Assembly: GCF_001858325.1 (NCBI RefSeq)
Contig: NZ_MBPP01000023.1
Location: 124,001-188,000, forward strand
DNA length: 64,000 nt
Source: Marinobacter sp. AC-23
GTDB taxonomy: Bacteria > Pseudomonadota > Gammaproteobacteria > Pseudomonadales > Oleiphilaceae
Direction: 5' to 3'
Positions 33,456-43,000 of this stretch are shown here, piece after piece. How positions within the stretch are numbered: the stretch's first letter is position 1; each line of letters starts with the position of its first letter. A program made the position numbers and the translations under genes. The notes under the pieces were generated by a model. It searched no databases. It saw only the letters and a program-made list of their open reading frames with translations, and was not told the DNA's origin.

Positions 33456-34314
33456 AGTCAATAAAGCTCCGAACCTTACTCGCCAGCAGTTGCCGATGTG
33501 CATACACCGCATAGAGCCCCATGGGCTCCAGTTCATACTCTTGCAGGATAACCTGCAGCTTTCCCTCTTTGATTGCCGGGCCTGAAATAAACGTGGGTTG
33601 CAGGGCGATCCCTGCTCCCGAAATAGCCGATTCGACCAATACGTCGCCGTTGTTGCTGGTCATGCCGCTGCTGTTGTTCTGGCCGTTGTTTTGCAACCAC
33701 CGGTGCAAGGATTGGCTGGAATCCAGCTCTATGTAGCTGTAGCGCAGGTAACGGTGGCCCTGAAGATCCTCCGGGTGTTGGGGGGTGCCATTTTGTTTCA
33801 AGTAGGCCGGAGAGGCGCACATCACAATTCGCACCGGAGCAATCCGTTTGGCGATCAATGAGGAGCTTTTCAAATGGCCGATCCGCAGTACTACGTCGAA
33901 CCCCTCTTCAACCACATCGACTTTGCGGTCGTTCAGCTGCAGATCGATACCTACGCCCGGATGGGCTTTCTGGAACTCGCTCAGCAACGGTGCCATGTGA
34001 CGGATAGCGAAGGAGACAGGTGCACTGATCCGCAATAGACCCTGAGCCCGGGTTTGCAGGTCTCCGATTTGGCTTTCCATTTCATCGATGTCGTTCAGCA
34101 CCTGTTGAGCTCGCTGATGATAGCTCGTTCCCGCTTCGGTCAGGTGGATCTTGCGGGTGGTTCGGTTGAGCAGACGTACACCCAAATGTTGCTCAAGTTG
34201 AGAAACGTATTTGCTGACCAGCTGTGGGGACGTTTCCAGCCGATCGGCGGCGCGGGTGAAGGCGCCCTCGCTCACCACCGTAACGAAAGCGCGCATGGCA
34301 TTGATGCGATCCAT
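33415..34314 (-). CDS. LysR-family transcriptional regulator
   Basis: A 299-residue LTTR: the N-terminal winged helix-turn-helix (MDRINAMRAFVTVVSEGAFTRAADRLETSPQLVSKYVSQLE... region) is followed by the periplasmic-binding-like effector domain with IAKRIAPVRIVMCASPAYL. It is divergent from the pirin gene at 34696, with 380 bases between, and is likely to control it; LysR-pirin pairs are common. Confidence 0.9.
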   Translation of the reverse strand: MDRINAMRAFVTVVSEGAFTRAADRLETSPQLVSKYVSQLEQHLGVRLLNRTTRKIHLTEAGTSYHQRAQQVLNDIDEMESQIGDLQTRAQGLLRISAPVSFAIRHMAPLLSEFQKAHPGVGIDLQLNDRKVDVVEEGFDVVLRIGHLKSSSLIAKRIAPVRIVMCASPAYLKQNGTPQHPEDLQGHRYLRYSYIELDSSQSLHRWLQNNGQNNSSGMTSNNGDVLVESAISGAGIALQPTFISGPAIKEGKLQVILQEYELEPMGLYAVYAHRQLLASKVRSFIDFIDGYFGDPPYWD

Positions 34315-34695
34315 AGGAGGTCCTGTATCTTTAGTATTCGGACACTATCAACAATTCATTGATAATAACGCAATGATAAGCATCTTAGTCTTTCGATTTG
34401 GCGATAGTAAAGTAGGTTCATCATCTGGAGCGAGGCTTCAGGGGGAAATCAACAGACCAAGGTTTGAGGGATTAAAATGAACTCCAAATTTGCATAAGCA
34501 TTGTTCAGTTCCAACGGCGGTTATGTCTCTCTGGTCTTACGTGTACCGGTTTCTGATGGCTTTAACGAGCATCCGCTTTCGGAGCAGTTGCGGCCTACCA
34601 TAAGGTAAATGAGGGTGGGTCTGAAAAGGTCGTCCTGGTTCCTTAAGGCAATATGATCTTACCGTTACGATCTACTCGAAACAGGAGATTCTACA
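34315..34695. other. Divergent LysR/pirin intergenic region
   Basis: A 380-base stretch with no recognised gene. It includes AT-rich tracts near 34345-34385 (AACAATTCATTGATAATAACG) next to the LysR start, a typical place for a LysR T-N11-A site, but no exact operator was picked out. GGAG upstream of the pirin ATG is the ribosome site. Confidence 0.4.
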
Positions 34696-35393
34696 ATGAT
34701 TGAACTTCGACCCCACAGCGAACTGGGCGGCGCCCACCATGCTGGCTAGATACCCGCCATCATTTTTCATTTGCTGAGTACTACGATCCAAAGCGCATGC
34801 ACTGGGGGAATCTCAGGGTATGGAATGATGACACGATTGCTCCGCAATCTGGTTTTCCGCGTCATCCGCACCGCGACATGGAAATCATCACCTATGTTCG
34901 CAAGGGTGCTATTACGCACCAGGACAATCTCGGAAACAAGGGCCGCACCGAGGCCGGAGATGTACAGGTGATGAGTGCCGGAACAGGCATTGCTCACAGT
35001 GAGCTCAATGAAGAGGACGAGGCCACCCAGATTTTTCAGATCTGGATCATGCCCAATGAAACCGGCCTTCCTCCGGCCTGGGGTACCAAGCCGTTTCCCA
35101 AGGGCGAGCGCAGTGGGTCTTTTGTCACCCTCGCCAGCGGTTTGCCGGGTGATGATGAGGCGTTGCCGATACGCACGGACGCCAGGCTGGTAGCAGCAAC
35201 TGTGGAAGCAGGACAGAGTGTCGAATACCGCATCGCTGAGGGGCGCAAGGTTTATCTGGTGCCGGCGAGCGGCAAGATAGAAATTAACGGAGTAGTTGCC
35301 TCTGCTGGCGACGGTGTCGCAATTAGCGACGAAGTGCTGCTTAAGGTTAGCGCTCACGAAGACAGTGAACTCGTACTGGTAGACGTTGCATAA
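34696..35393 (+). CDS. Pirin-family protein (frameshift near 5' end)
   Basis: A cupin-fold protein of about 232 residues. Family features: LDTRHHFSFAEYYDP, HPHRDMEIITYV (metal-site His/Glu), GDVQVMSAGTGIAHSE and QIWIMP. The ATG at 34696 gives MIELRPHSELGGAHHA and then hits a stop at 34747. A shift there, either one missing T or loss of one GGCT repeat unit, joins WLDTRHHFSF in the frame running to 35393. The downstream frame is otherwise intact. Some pirins degrade quercetin, but no function is claimed here. Confidence 0.8.
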
Positions 35394-35443
35394 GCAACAA
35401 GAAGTACAGATTCACCTTAATCAATGCAAAAGAGGAAGCATAA

Positions 35444-35529
35444 ATGACTAAAATTCTGATTGTTTATTATTCTATGTACGGCCATATGGAAACCATGGCG
35501 CGCAAATAGCAGCCAAGCTCAACAGCTGA
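35444..35529 (+). pseudogene. wrbA: wrbA remnant (both ends joined, middle deleted)
   Basis: The ATG is preceded by a ribosome site (AGAGGAAG) and opens with MTKILIVYYSMYGHMETMAR, the flavodoxin FMN-binding N-terminus of WrbA quinone reductase. The text then runs into AAATAGCAGCC, which in another frame reads QIAAKLNS and a stop, the usual C-terminal helix of WrbA. Almost all of the 200-residue protein is therefore missing. A terminator-like hairpin follows directly, as expected at the end of a once intact gene. Confidence 0.65.
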
Positions 35530-35537
35530 TAAACCAG

Positions 35538-35579
35538 CTCAGCGCCGTTGGAAGGGTAAGCCCCTCCAACGGCGCTGAG
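35538..35579. terminator. Long perfect stem-loop between wrbA remnant and SMC operon
   Basis: CTCAGCGCCGTTGGA pairs perfectly with TCCAACGGCGCTGAG over 15 bases, with partial pairing of GGG/CCC inside. There is no T tract, so it may act as a two-way terminator or mRNA end; it separates the pirin/wrbA unit from the SMC operon. Confidence 0.55.
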
Positions 35580-35603
35580 TGATGTTTGCTTCAGCTCCGT
35601 GGC

Positions 35604-35631
35604 TTTGTCCCGTAACTATTCCCTGTATACT
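35604..35631 (+). promoter_or_regulatory. Putative sigma-70 promoter of the Mks/Wadjet operon
   Basis: TTTGTC at 35604-35609 and TATACT at 35626-35631 are 16 bases apart and lie 40 bases upstream of the chosen SMC start. The -10 is close to consensus; the -35 is weaker. Confidence 0.4.
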
Positions 35632-35671
35632 GCGGCTATCAAGAACGACCTGCCGTTACGGGGAAATCAGT

Positions 35672-38600
35672 TTGTCTGTCGAGACTGTAAGCTACGGATT
35701 AGAAAGCATCGTCCTGCACCACTCCTTCAAGCAAGTGAAGGGACGAACCATCAAAATCGACTGCCGCGAACGCACGCACCTGGGAGGTGTGAACGGGGCG
35801 GGTAAAACCTCTGTCTTGGCGCTTGTCCCGGCTTTTTTTGGCGAAGAGCCAGAGCGGATAGTCACCAAGGCCTCGGGCAAGCTGTCCTTTCTGGACTACT
35901 ACCTGCCCACCTTTCAAAGTCTCATCATTTTTGAGTACCGCCGGCATACGGGGCTCCACTGCGCCGTAATGTTTCGCCATGCTCAGGGAAAACCCTGTTA
36001 CCGATTTATAGCCGGGTCTGCAGAAGAAACCTTCTTCGCACCAGAGATCAAAGAACTGCTTCAGGCTGGCGCCAGCGCAGACGACGTATTCGCAGCGCTT
36101 CGTAGGCAAGGCACAGCGGTTTCGAAAATCATCGATACAATTACCAATTACCGGGCAATTATTCAGCGCAACCAAAAACTGCTGAAGCGGCTTCCTGCGG
36201 ATGCCCGAGCGCTTCGTGCGCTTGCGGCCGAATTTGGCCTGGGTGACAGCGACACCCAGATGACCAACATTGAACGGCTGACCCACGTGGTGCTGAATAA
36301 GCATCGGCTTTTGAGCAGCTTTAAGGCGATGATCTGCGAGACGCAGTTTGAAAACATCCACCAGCACGCCAAGCCCCGGGCCATTGATCGCAAAGATTTG
36401 ATTGCGGATATACAGAGTCTTTCTGCCTTCGCAGGTGAGGAAGAAAAAATCCGTGAATGCCTGAGAAAGGACGCCGAGCGCAGAGCGATACTTGAGCAAG
36501 CTGATAAAACGGTCGCCAACCTGTTTGCAACGGTTGAGGAAGCTCGGGAGAAAGTGGGTGAGCTGGGCCAGCAGAAGGAGCGGCTTGAGACGCAGAGAAC
36601 CGATAGGCGAGCGGAGTTTGAAGGCGGCGACCACCAGTTGGCGCGGCTGGTGACCAACCACAATGCCGATTTCGAAACTCTGGATGGGCGAGTAGCGGCT
36701 CTGCACCAGCAGAACGATAAGTATGAAGCCGATGAATTGCCAGACCTGGCGCAGGGTTTTGATAACCTGGCCGATTACCGACAGCGCCAGGCAACCGCTC
36801 AGGCAGATTACGACAGCCTGACCGGTAAGGCGTCGGCCATTGAGGGCGAGTATGAGCTTGAGAAGCAAAGCATCCAGCGCGAGCATGAGAAGCATCAGGC
36901 CCAGCGCCAGCAACGCCTAAGAGAGGCCAGTGATGCGCTGACCTCTGCCAAGCACGCTTACGATTTGAAGCTGAATGCGATCAAAACGAACCAAGTGACA
37001 GCGGTTTCGGAATACAAAGATACCCGCTCAATGGAGCGCTCGGAGCTGACGAACGAACAGGCCCGCCTGTCGGCACTTAGGCAAAGCCCCGGCCAGACGG
37101 AAGCAGAGCAGCAGGAGATTGCGGTCGCTGAGCAGGCCTCGGAAGAAGCCTCTGAACAGGTCTCCCTGGCGCACGAAAATCGTTTGGAAGCCGGCCGCAA
37201 AAGGGATCAGGCGGATCGCGACTGGAAATCGGCCCAGGAACAAGTTCAGCACATGGATGTAAAAGTCCAGGAGCTGGAAAACAGGTTTAACGAGCTTCAG
37301 AAGCAGATCGCACCCGAAGACGGTACCTGGTTATCACAGTTGCGTGCCCAGGATCCAGAGTGGGGCAGCCGCTTGGCGAAGGTTGTTAATCCGCAGCTTC
37401 TGCACAGAAAAGATCTCACGCCTACCCGCGATCTTGATGCCAGTGGCACAGCTGTTATGGCTGGCAACTTGCCTTGGATGCTTTGCCAGTACCGGATTTT
37501 GCCGCCTCCGAAGATGCGTTGCAGGAACGTAGCCGAAGCATAGATGCGGAACGCCAGGCTGCAATCAAACAGCGGGCGGAAACCGAGCGCGACGCCCAGC
37601 GCCGGCACGAAACATACAAAGCCCGTGCGGAAGCTGCGGATCGGCTGGAAACAGAGTTTTCGCTAGTTGAGCGTACTCGCAGCAACGCTCAGAACAAGCT
37701 CGCCAATGCGCGCCAGCGTGTCAAAGAAGCACAAGCTGCTCGGATTGCAAAGATCACAAAGGATCTGGATGCGGTTCAGCACACGCTGAAAGCCTTTGAT
37801 GAGCAAACTGGCGAGGGTATTCGCGATGTTGAGTCCGGCTTTCAGCAGCAGATGCTGGATATGCGTGGACATTGGGCAGAGAAAGAATCTGAGCTGAAAT
37901 CCAGCATAGATCAGCAGGGTGAGCTGATTGCATCGGCAGAGGCGGAGCATAAAGCACGGCTCAAACAAAAACGTCAGATATACGATCAGCGCCTTTCTGA
38001 GGAAGGTATTGATCCGAAGGTGGTTCAGAAAGCGCGAGCGACGCTGGCAAAGCTCAAAGACACCGTCGAAAGCATTGTGGCGTCTGAGGATTTGGTGCGT
38101 GGCTATCGAAAATGGCGCGAACAGGAGTGGAGCAAGGTTGAGGCGCTTACCGAACAAACCAACCAAGCTAAGGCGCAGCGTGAGGCTGCTGTCCGAAAGC
38201 GCGAGGAAGCAGAGCGCTCGTGGAAGGAGCAAGACAGCAAGCTGAAGATCTCGATTGCAGAGCACCAAGGTGCAATTAAGGTGCTACGGGATCAAACCGA
38301 AGCTGCAGAAGGCATGCTCAAACACTTTCCGGAAGAGACACTTGCTGAAGGCTTCCCAGGTAATATCGGCGATCTCACCCAGGAGCTTCAGGGTGCCTAC
38401 CAGAAGTTGGAGCAGCTGCGCAAAGAAGTGGTGGGAACATTTGACCAAGCCACCGCCATTTTGAACCGGTATGACAACACCCAGATTCAGCAGGCGTGGC
38501 AGAAACTGTCGGCACACAGGCGCGGCCAGATGACCGGCGATGTGCTGGACCATGAAGAGAGCTTTAAGCTGGCGCGGGTTCCGGATTTGCGTGAGCTATT

Positions 38601-39399
38601 GGATACCGATATTCCCCAGTTGCGTGATGCCTTGATTGATCAGTTTGTCTCAGAGGCCGGTAGCCTGGTGAAGTATTTCGACAGCCTGGAGGTAATGGCC
38701 CGTGAGGTGAAAGCGGTTTCCAGCCTGCTGAAGCGAAAGATCAACACAGACCAACAGATAGAAAGCCTCAGCGATATTCAGGTTGTGCTCGAACCCCGAA
38801 TCTATGAGGACGAAACCTGGCAGCCCCTGAAAGAGTTTGTGGAGCAGTGGCAAACATGGGTTCACATGAACCGCCGCTCACTGCCAAGCGATGCCATTTT
38901 AAGGCGCTTCAAGCTGGTTTCCGACACTCTGAATGATGCCAAGGTGAAGGACAGTGTCGAATCGATGATCGACATGCGTCTGGAAATGAAAGAGAACGAC
39001 CGGCAGGTGGTGATCCGCACAGACGCCGACTTCCTGTCTGCCAGTTCCACCGGACTGACGTACCTTGCGATCATGACCGTGTTCATGGGGCTTACGCGTT
39101 ATCTGTGCCCGGATTTGAACACCCGCATCACTTGGCCCATTGATGAGCTGGCCACGCTCAGTCCTAATAACATTTCCCATCTGGCCAATATGCTCGAAGC
39201 CAACAACCTGACCATGATTTCCGCCTGCCCCAAACTGGATCGAAGCTTGCGCAAGTTCTTCGAGAACAAAATCTCACTCAAGCAGGGCCGGGTTCATACC
39301 TACGAATCGTCTACCCGCGAAGGAAAGCATGCGCAGATGTTCAACAGCGTGAGCCAGGGTGGGCAAGGAAAAGCAGAAGAGGTGACAAGCCATGAGTAG
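35672..39399 (+). CDS. MukB/MksB/JetC-like SMC ATPase (one frameshift)
   Basis: A large condensin-type ATPase of about 1242 residues. Walker A is GVNGAGKT at residues 39-46 from the TTG start at 35672; two long coiled coils flank a central hinge; the C-terminal head has a signature-like SSTGLTYLAIMTVF and a Walker B ITWPIDELATL. The frame breaks at 37455: one T added to GCTGTTATGG joins GTAV to YGWQLALDALPVPDFAAS, a sensible hinge-flanking sequence. MksB and JetC proteins extrude DNA loops and, in Wadjet, find closed plasmids. TTG is chosen because the upstream extension looks non-coding. The stop overlaps the MksE-like gene by eight bases. Confidence 0.8.
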
Positions 39400-40027
39400 T
39401 CCGTTATTCGAGCGAACTGTGACGGCCCTGCTGCAGGAACGGGTGATTTGTGAAGTCAGTGACGACGAGCTTTATAACTACCTGCTTTTACCGGGCAATC
39501 AGGACGCGGTAAACCGGTTTCTAGGGCAGATTAACCGAACACTGCGCCAGACAAGCGCTCACGACGCCTTTGTTTGTGCGTACTTGGACACCTCGGACGC
39601 AGACACCAAAGAGGCGATCCGCCATCAGTTCCGGGATGTAGCCAACAATCTTGAGGCGTTTGTGCAGTTCCTTCGGCTGGTAATGATGCTGGAAGCAAAC
39701 GATCGCCCGATTCTACCCGGCGACAAGCTATCTGAAGGCGCCATACTGGATCGCATTGCAGCAGCCCCGGCACTGGAGTCCAAATTGCGGTCGTTGGCGG
39801 AAAAAAAGGTGTTTCACACCAAGCGTGCAGATTCGGCCGGCCAAATTCGTGCGGTTCTCTCGAGCCTGGAGAAAATGGGATACCTGAAGCCTGTTGGCAC
39901 CAGCGGGAGCCTTTTTCGGGCCACCGGCCGTTGGAGCTGGCTGTACGACGCCATGACGTTTATCCAGACCCACGAAGGTATTCAGGGATCTGACGAAGCA
40001 GACTCTGAGCAGATGAGGCTCCACTAA
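39392..40027 (+). CDS. MksE/JetB-like condensin subunit
   Basis: A 211-residue mostly helical protein with predicted winged-helix parts, of the type that binds the kleisin between two SMC heads. The order behind the SMC gene, the size, and the LFRATGRWSWLYDAM C-terminal motif fit MukE/MksE/JetB proteins. It overlaps the SMC gene by eight bases and the next gene by one base (TAATG), so the complex is probably made in fixed ratio. Confidence 0.7.
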   Translation: MSSPLFERTVTALLQERVICEVSDDELYNYLLLPGNQDAVNRFLGQINRTLRQTSAHDAFVCAYLDTSDADTKEAIRHQFRDVANNLEAFVQFLRLVMMLEANDRPILPGDKLSEGAILDRIAAAPALESKLRSLAEKKVFHTKRADSAGQIRAVLSSLEKMGYLKPVGTSGSLFRATGRWSWLYDAMTFIQTHEGIQGSDEADSEQMRLH

Positions 40028-41271
40028 TGGCTCGCGCTCAAGATGCCCATGGCACCCTCCGGGCCTTGGCCAAGTATGGTGAGGCGATTCTGGAGGCGCA
40101 CCTGCGAAACGGCAATCGTGTGCCCGATTCGGATGACAACCTTGGCCTGATCGAAACCCTTGAACACCATCGCCTGGTGTGGCGCATTGGTGAATCCGAA
40201 GATTTACAGCTGAAAAAAGTTCTGGTTCAGTTTCTGGATCACATCACCGAATCGGAGAGGCGCCGCTACGCCAGTGCCCAGGTGCATATTCTCTGGCAGC
40301 AACTCAGTGAGCTGTTCCAGGAATACAAAGAGGCCAAGAAGCGATCGGCTTTGAGTGATATAGATCGGCTGGAAGGTGAAATCAAGGAATGCCTTGCGGA
40401 TGTGATCGAAGACATCCGAAATGCAACGGATGCCTTCGCAACCTACATCAACACCGGCTTCGCCTACATCACCGATCTGAACTTGCGCATCCGTGAGAAC
40501 GAGCGGGTTATTGAGCGCGCAGGGCGCCTGATTACCTTGTTTGAGAGCTTTCGTATTCGGGAGCTGGCGGAGCAAGCAGGCTCTGATGCGTTCCTCAAAC
40601 GGCTGTTGCTGAGACACCTGCCGGCTACACTGGAGTCTTCACAGAAGAACCTCTCCTACGCCCTTAACCAGCTGCGTAAAATGCTGGTGCGCATGCGCGA
40701 GGATCAGCGGCTGAGCCGAATGGTTGGAGCCTTTGAGGCACACTTCATTAACAACCGGGGCTTTGAGCCTGCCATTGACCATCTGGATTTGAGGCATGTT
40801 CCGGAATTCCTGAATACAGTAGCCCCGTTCCAGATAAAGGGCTTCGGCGATATTTACGATTCCTCCGATGACCTTGAGCTGATAGAGATTGCAGCAAAGG
40901 CTCGCACTGTTCCCGTTGAAATTGAAGACGAACCCATTCCGGATGACGTGAATACCGTTAACTTTGACGTAGCAGGTGAAACGGAAGTTGAAGACGACGA
41001 CCCAGTAGAAGAGGCAATTGAGGAGCTGATCAAGCTGGTTGTAGACGGAGCTCTTGGTGAGCGAACCATTCTTGCCTCTGAGGCGCTGACCAGCACGGGC
41101 CTGGGGATAGATAAAGCCGACTGGCTGCAGGCCATTGTCTCGGAAATTGAATCATTGCCCGACGGTGATCAGAGGCACATTGAAGTGGTCTATCACCAGA
41201 TTCCGCACCGGGTTTATCCAGATAATGTCATGGTTTCTGACCTGACTCTGAGGCACAGCAATGCCGGCTGA
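40027..41271 (+). CDS. MksF/JetA-like kleisin subunit
   Basis: A 414-residue protein: N-terminal winged-helix segment (LIETLEHHRLVWRIG, FLDHITESERRRYASAQVH), a long helical middle with ENERVIERAGRLITLFESFRI, then an acidic linker (EVEDDDPVEEAIEELIK) and a small C-terminal domain. This layout is that of MukF/MksF/JetA kleisins, which bridge the SMC heads. It overlaps the upstream and downstream genes. The assignment rests mainly on order and architecture. Confidence 0.68.
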   Translation: MARAQDAHGTLRALAKYGEAILEAHLRNGNRVPDSDDNLGLIETLEHHRLVWRIGESEDLQLKKVLVQFLDHITESERRRYASAQVHILWQQLSELFQEYKEAKKRSALSDIDRLEGEIKECLADVIEDIRNATDAFATYINTGFAYITDLNLRIRENERVIERAGRLITLFESFRIRELAEQAGSDAFLKRLLLRHLPATLESSQKNLSYALNQLRKMLVRMREDQRLSRMVGAFEAHFINNRGFEPAIDHLDLRHVPEFLNTVAPFQIKGFGDIYDSSDDLELIEIAAKARTVPVEIEDEPIPDDVNTVNFDVAGETEVEDDDPVEEAIEELIKLVVDGALGERTILASEALTSTGLGIDKADWLQAIVSEIESLPDGDQRHIEVVYHQIPHRVYPDNVMVSDLTLRHSNAG

Positions 41272-42121
41272 AATCGCTGCCATTGAGCGCCTGCTAAGGG
41301 GCGGTAAGTCGAAGGTTCAGCGTAATCAAACCTGGGAAAAGATCTGCGCAGAAAACGGAGTAGGGCGAGCTTTAGGCAGGGAAATCCATTTTACGCCCTT
41401 AGACAAGCAACGCTTGCGAGAATACGTTGTGGCCGAGCATGGCCTGGACCCGCAGTTTGACACCCGCGCCGGTGGCCGCATGACGATGGCGCGTCTTGAT
41501 GCCAGTGAAAAGCTCACCCCTGATTCAGTCTTCGGCCAGCTGCTTGTACTGGCAACTGCAGGTGCGGCAAACGTAAGGGTGAGTGGTGAAGACGTCACAA
41601 CACCTCAGGGGAGTGTAGTCAGCGTGCGGCCGGATTTCCTGGACGCCGAACATCTTCAAACTCAGAATTTGGTGATCATCGAAAACGGAGGTTTGATGCC
41701 CTACTGGTCGGATTTCCAGCTACCTGGGTCCTGCAAGAATTCAGTCATTCTGTACCGTGGGCACCGGGAAAATGTCCGTGCTGTTGCAGACATAGTTAGC
41801 CGTCAGCCCGCAGACAAACTGGCGTGGTTTTTCGATTTCGACCCATCCGGGCAATCCCTCGCACTCGATCAGGGCAAAGGCAGTACGCTTGTACCCTCCA
41901 GCTGGCGTGAACTTGGCAGGCATACGCCATTTAACCAACCCAAAGTCCACCGTAAGCAATCCGCAGCTCTGAAAAGACTGAAAGACCGAGCCACCGGAGA
42001 GCTTCTCGCCATTGCCGAACATATGGCGAGCCAGGAGCTGGCGGTGATGCAGGAGCATTTGGTTCGGCGGAATATACTACTTGCAGAGCTGCCCTTGGCG
42101 TACGGACGCACCCTCCGCTAA
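41261..42121 (+). CDS. Toprim nuclease subunit, MksG/JetD-like (short, divergent)
   Basis: A 286-residue protein. A Toprim-like core is seen in NLVIIENG (Glu141) and AWFFDFDPSG (Asp192 and Asp194), the acidic residues that bind Mg in topoisomerases, and in JetD/MksG nucleases. Classical JetD proteins are longer and carry a distinct N-terminal domain; here the first 130 residues (KSKVQRNQTWEKICAENG...) do not obviously match it. It overlaps the kleisin gene by 11 bases and ends the operon. In Wadjet this subunit cuts plasmid DNA trapped by the condensin; that activity is inferred. Confidence 0.7.
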   Translation: MPAEIAAIERLLRGGKSKVQRNQTWEKICAENGVGRALGREIHFTPLDKQRLREYVVAEHGLDPQFDTRAGGRMTMARLDASEKLTPDSVFGQLLVLATAGAANVRVSGEDVTTPQGSVVSVRPDFLDAEHLQTQNLVIIENGGLMPYWSDFQLPGSCKNSVILYRGHRENVRAVADIVSRQPADKLAWFFDFDPSGQSLALDQGKGSTLVPSSWRELGRHTPFNQPKVHRKQSAALKRLKDRATGELLAIAEHMASQELAVMQEHLVRRNILLAELPLAYGRTLR

Positions 42122-42552
42122 ATGTCCATAAAAACTACGCTGGCCCGAGAGCCCGGGATAGATGTTTTGTCTCGCGCCCGAGCTTCGTGGAATACGAAAT
42201 GGAGAATGGCCAGATTACCCGCGGCAAAGCTGGGGAAGACTGCTTTGTTTCCTGGAGCGGGACTGATCAGATGCCTGCAATCAGAGAATGCCTTTAAGCC
42301 TTTTTAATACCGGAATACAACCCCGAAATATCATCTGTTATTTTTTTATCCCCTCTAAAAACCTGCACATTAAGAGCTGGGCGAAAATTTGCCTGGACAA
42401 TCAACAACTCGCGTTAATTTAGTCGTCACATTACCGATTTCTGACGGAATATTGACGATTTCTTAACTAGATTGATGACGGGTATCACATCGATAATTCG
42501 CGGCGTTTTGTATAATTTATCAAATCCGACGATTAATTGGTGTTAAATAGAT
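42122..42552. other. AT-rich stretch after the Mks/Wadjet operon
   Basis: No convincing gene. Short frames overlap the start of the region but have no recognised content. From about 42300 the base use becomes clearly AT-rich compared with the rest, which fits the edge of an imported segment. TATAAT at 42511-42516 is a good -10 box for the lipoprotein gene, but no clear -35 is seen. Confidence 0.45.
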
Positions 42553-42996
42553 ATGAAACGCGTCATTAAAATGTCAAAGGCATGGATCGCCGCGTTTACT
42601 TTTGGGATTGTGCTTACAGGGTGTGGTGGTTCTTCTGATTCTACCGATGCAAGCGCAGGGGCTGGCTCTTTAGGATCAGACACGGGAGCTTCTGTTGGTG
42701 AGTCGATTCTTCCCGAGGCGAAGAGAGCAGCAGTCCTCAGCTGGAGCGCCCCTAGGTCCAGGGCAAACAATCAGGACATCGAGTTATATGAGCTCGAAAA
42801 ATACATTATTAGTTATGGCCAAGATGCTGAAAGCTTGAACCGCGAGGTTATCGTACCTGGAGAGGGTGGGGTGGATATGGCTCACAAAATCAGTGGCTTG
42901 GGCGCAGGAACTTGGTATTTCAGCATTTCGGTAGAGGATACTGATGGTTTAAGGAGTGCTCCTTCTATCACGGTCGAAAAGACGTTTGAATCCTGA
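42553..42996 (+). CDS. Small lipoprotein with a fibronectin-III-like domain
   Basis: A 147-residue protein with a lipoprotein signal: positively charged start, hydrophobic core and lipobox VLTGCGGS. A Ser/Gly-rich linker leads to a beta-rich domain with AAVLSWSAPRS... and LGAGTWYFSISVEDTDGLRS, typical of fibronectin type III. It should be anchored in the outer membrane. It converges on the CHASE2 kinase, with only four bases between them. Function is unknown. Confidence 0.7.
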   Translation: MKRVIKMSKAWIAAFTFGIVLTGCGGSSDSTDASAGAGSLGSDTGASVGESILPEAKRAAVLSWSAPRSRANNQDIELYELEKYIISYGQDAESLNREVIVPGEGGVDMAHKISGLGAGTWYFSISVEDTDGLRSAPSITVEKTFES

Positions 42997-43000
42997 ACGT

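Noticed and set aside
35699..36913. 404-residue open frame on the minus strand
   Set aside because: It lies antisense to the SMC gene, whose coiled-coil and ATPase motifs are clear; the reverse product resembles nothing.
37440..37490. Programmed frameshift in the SMC gene
   Set aside because: No slippery heptamer or following strong stem is seen, and many other genes in the window have similar one-base losses.
42122..42307. Small open frames just after the Toprim gene
   Set aside because: Two overlapping frames are open but neither has a convincing start, ribosome site or family resemblance.
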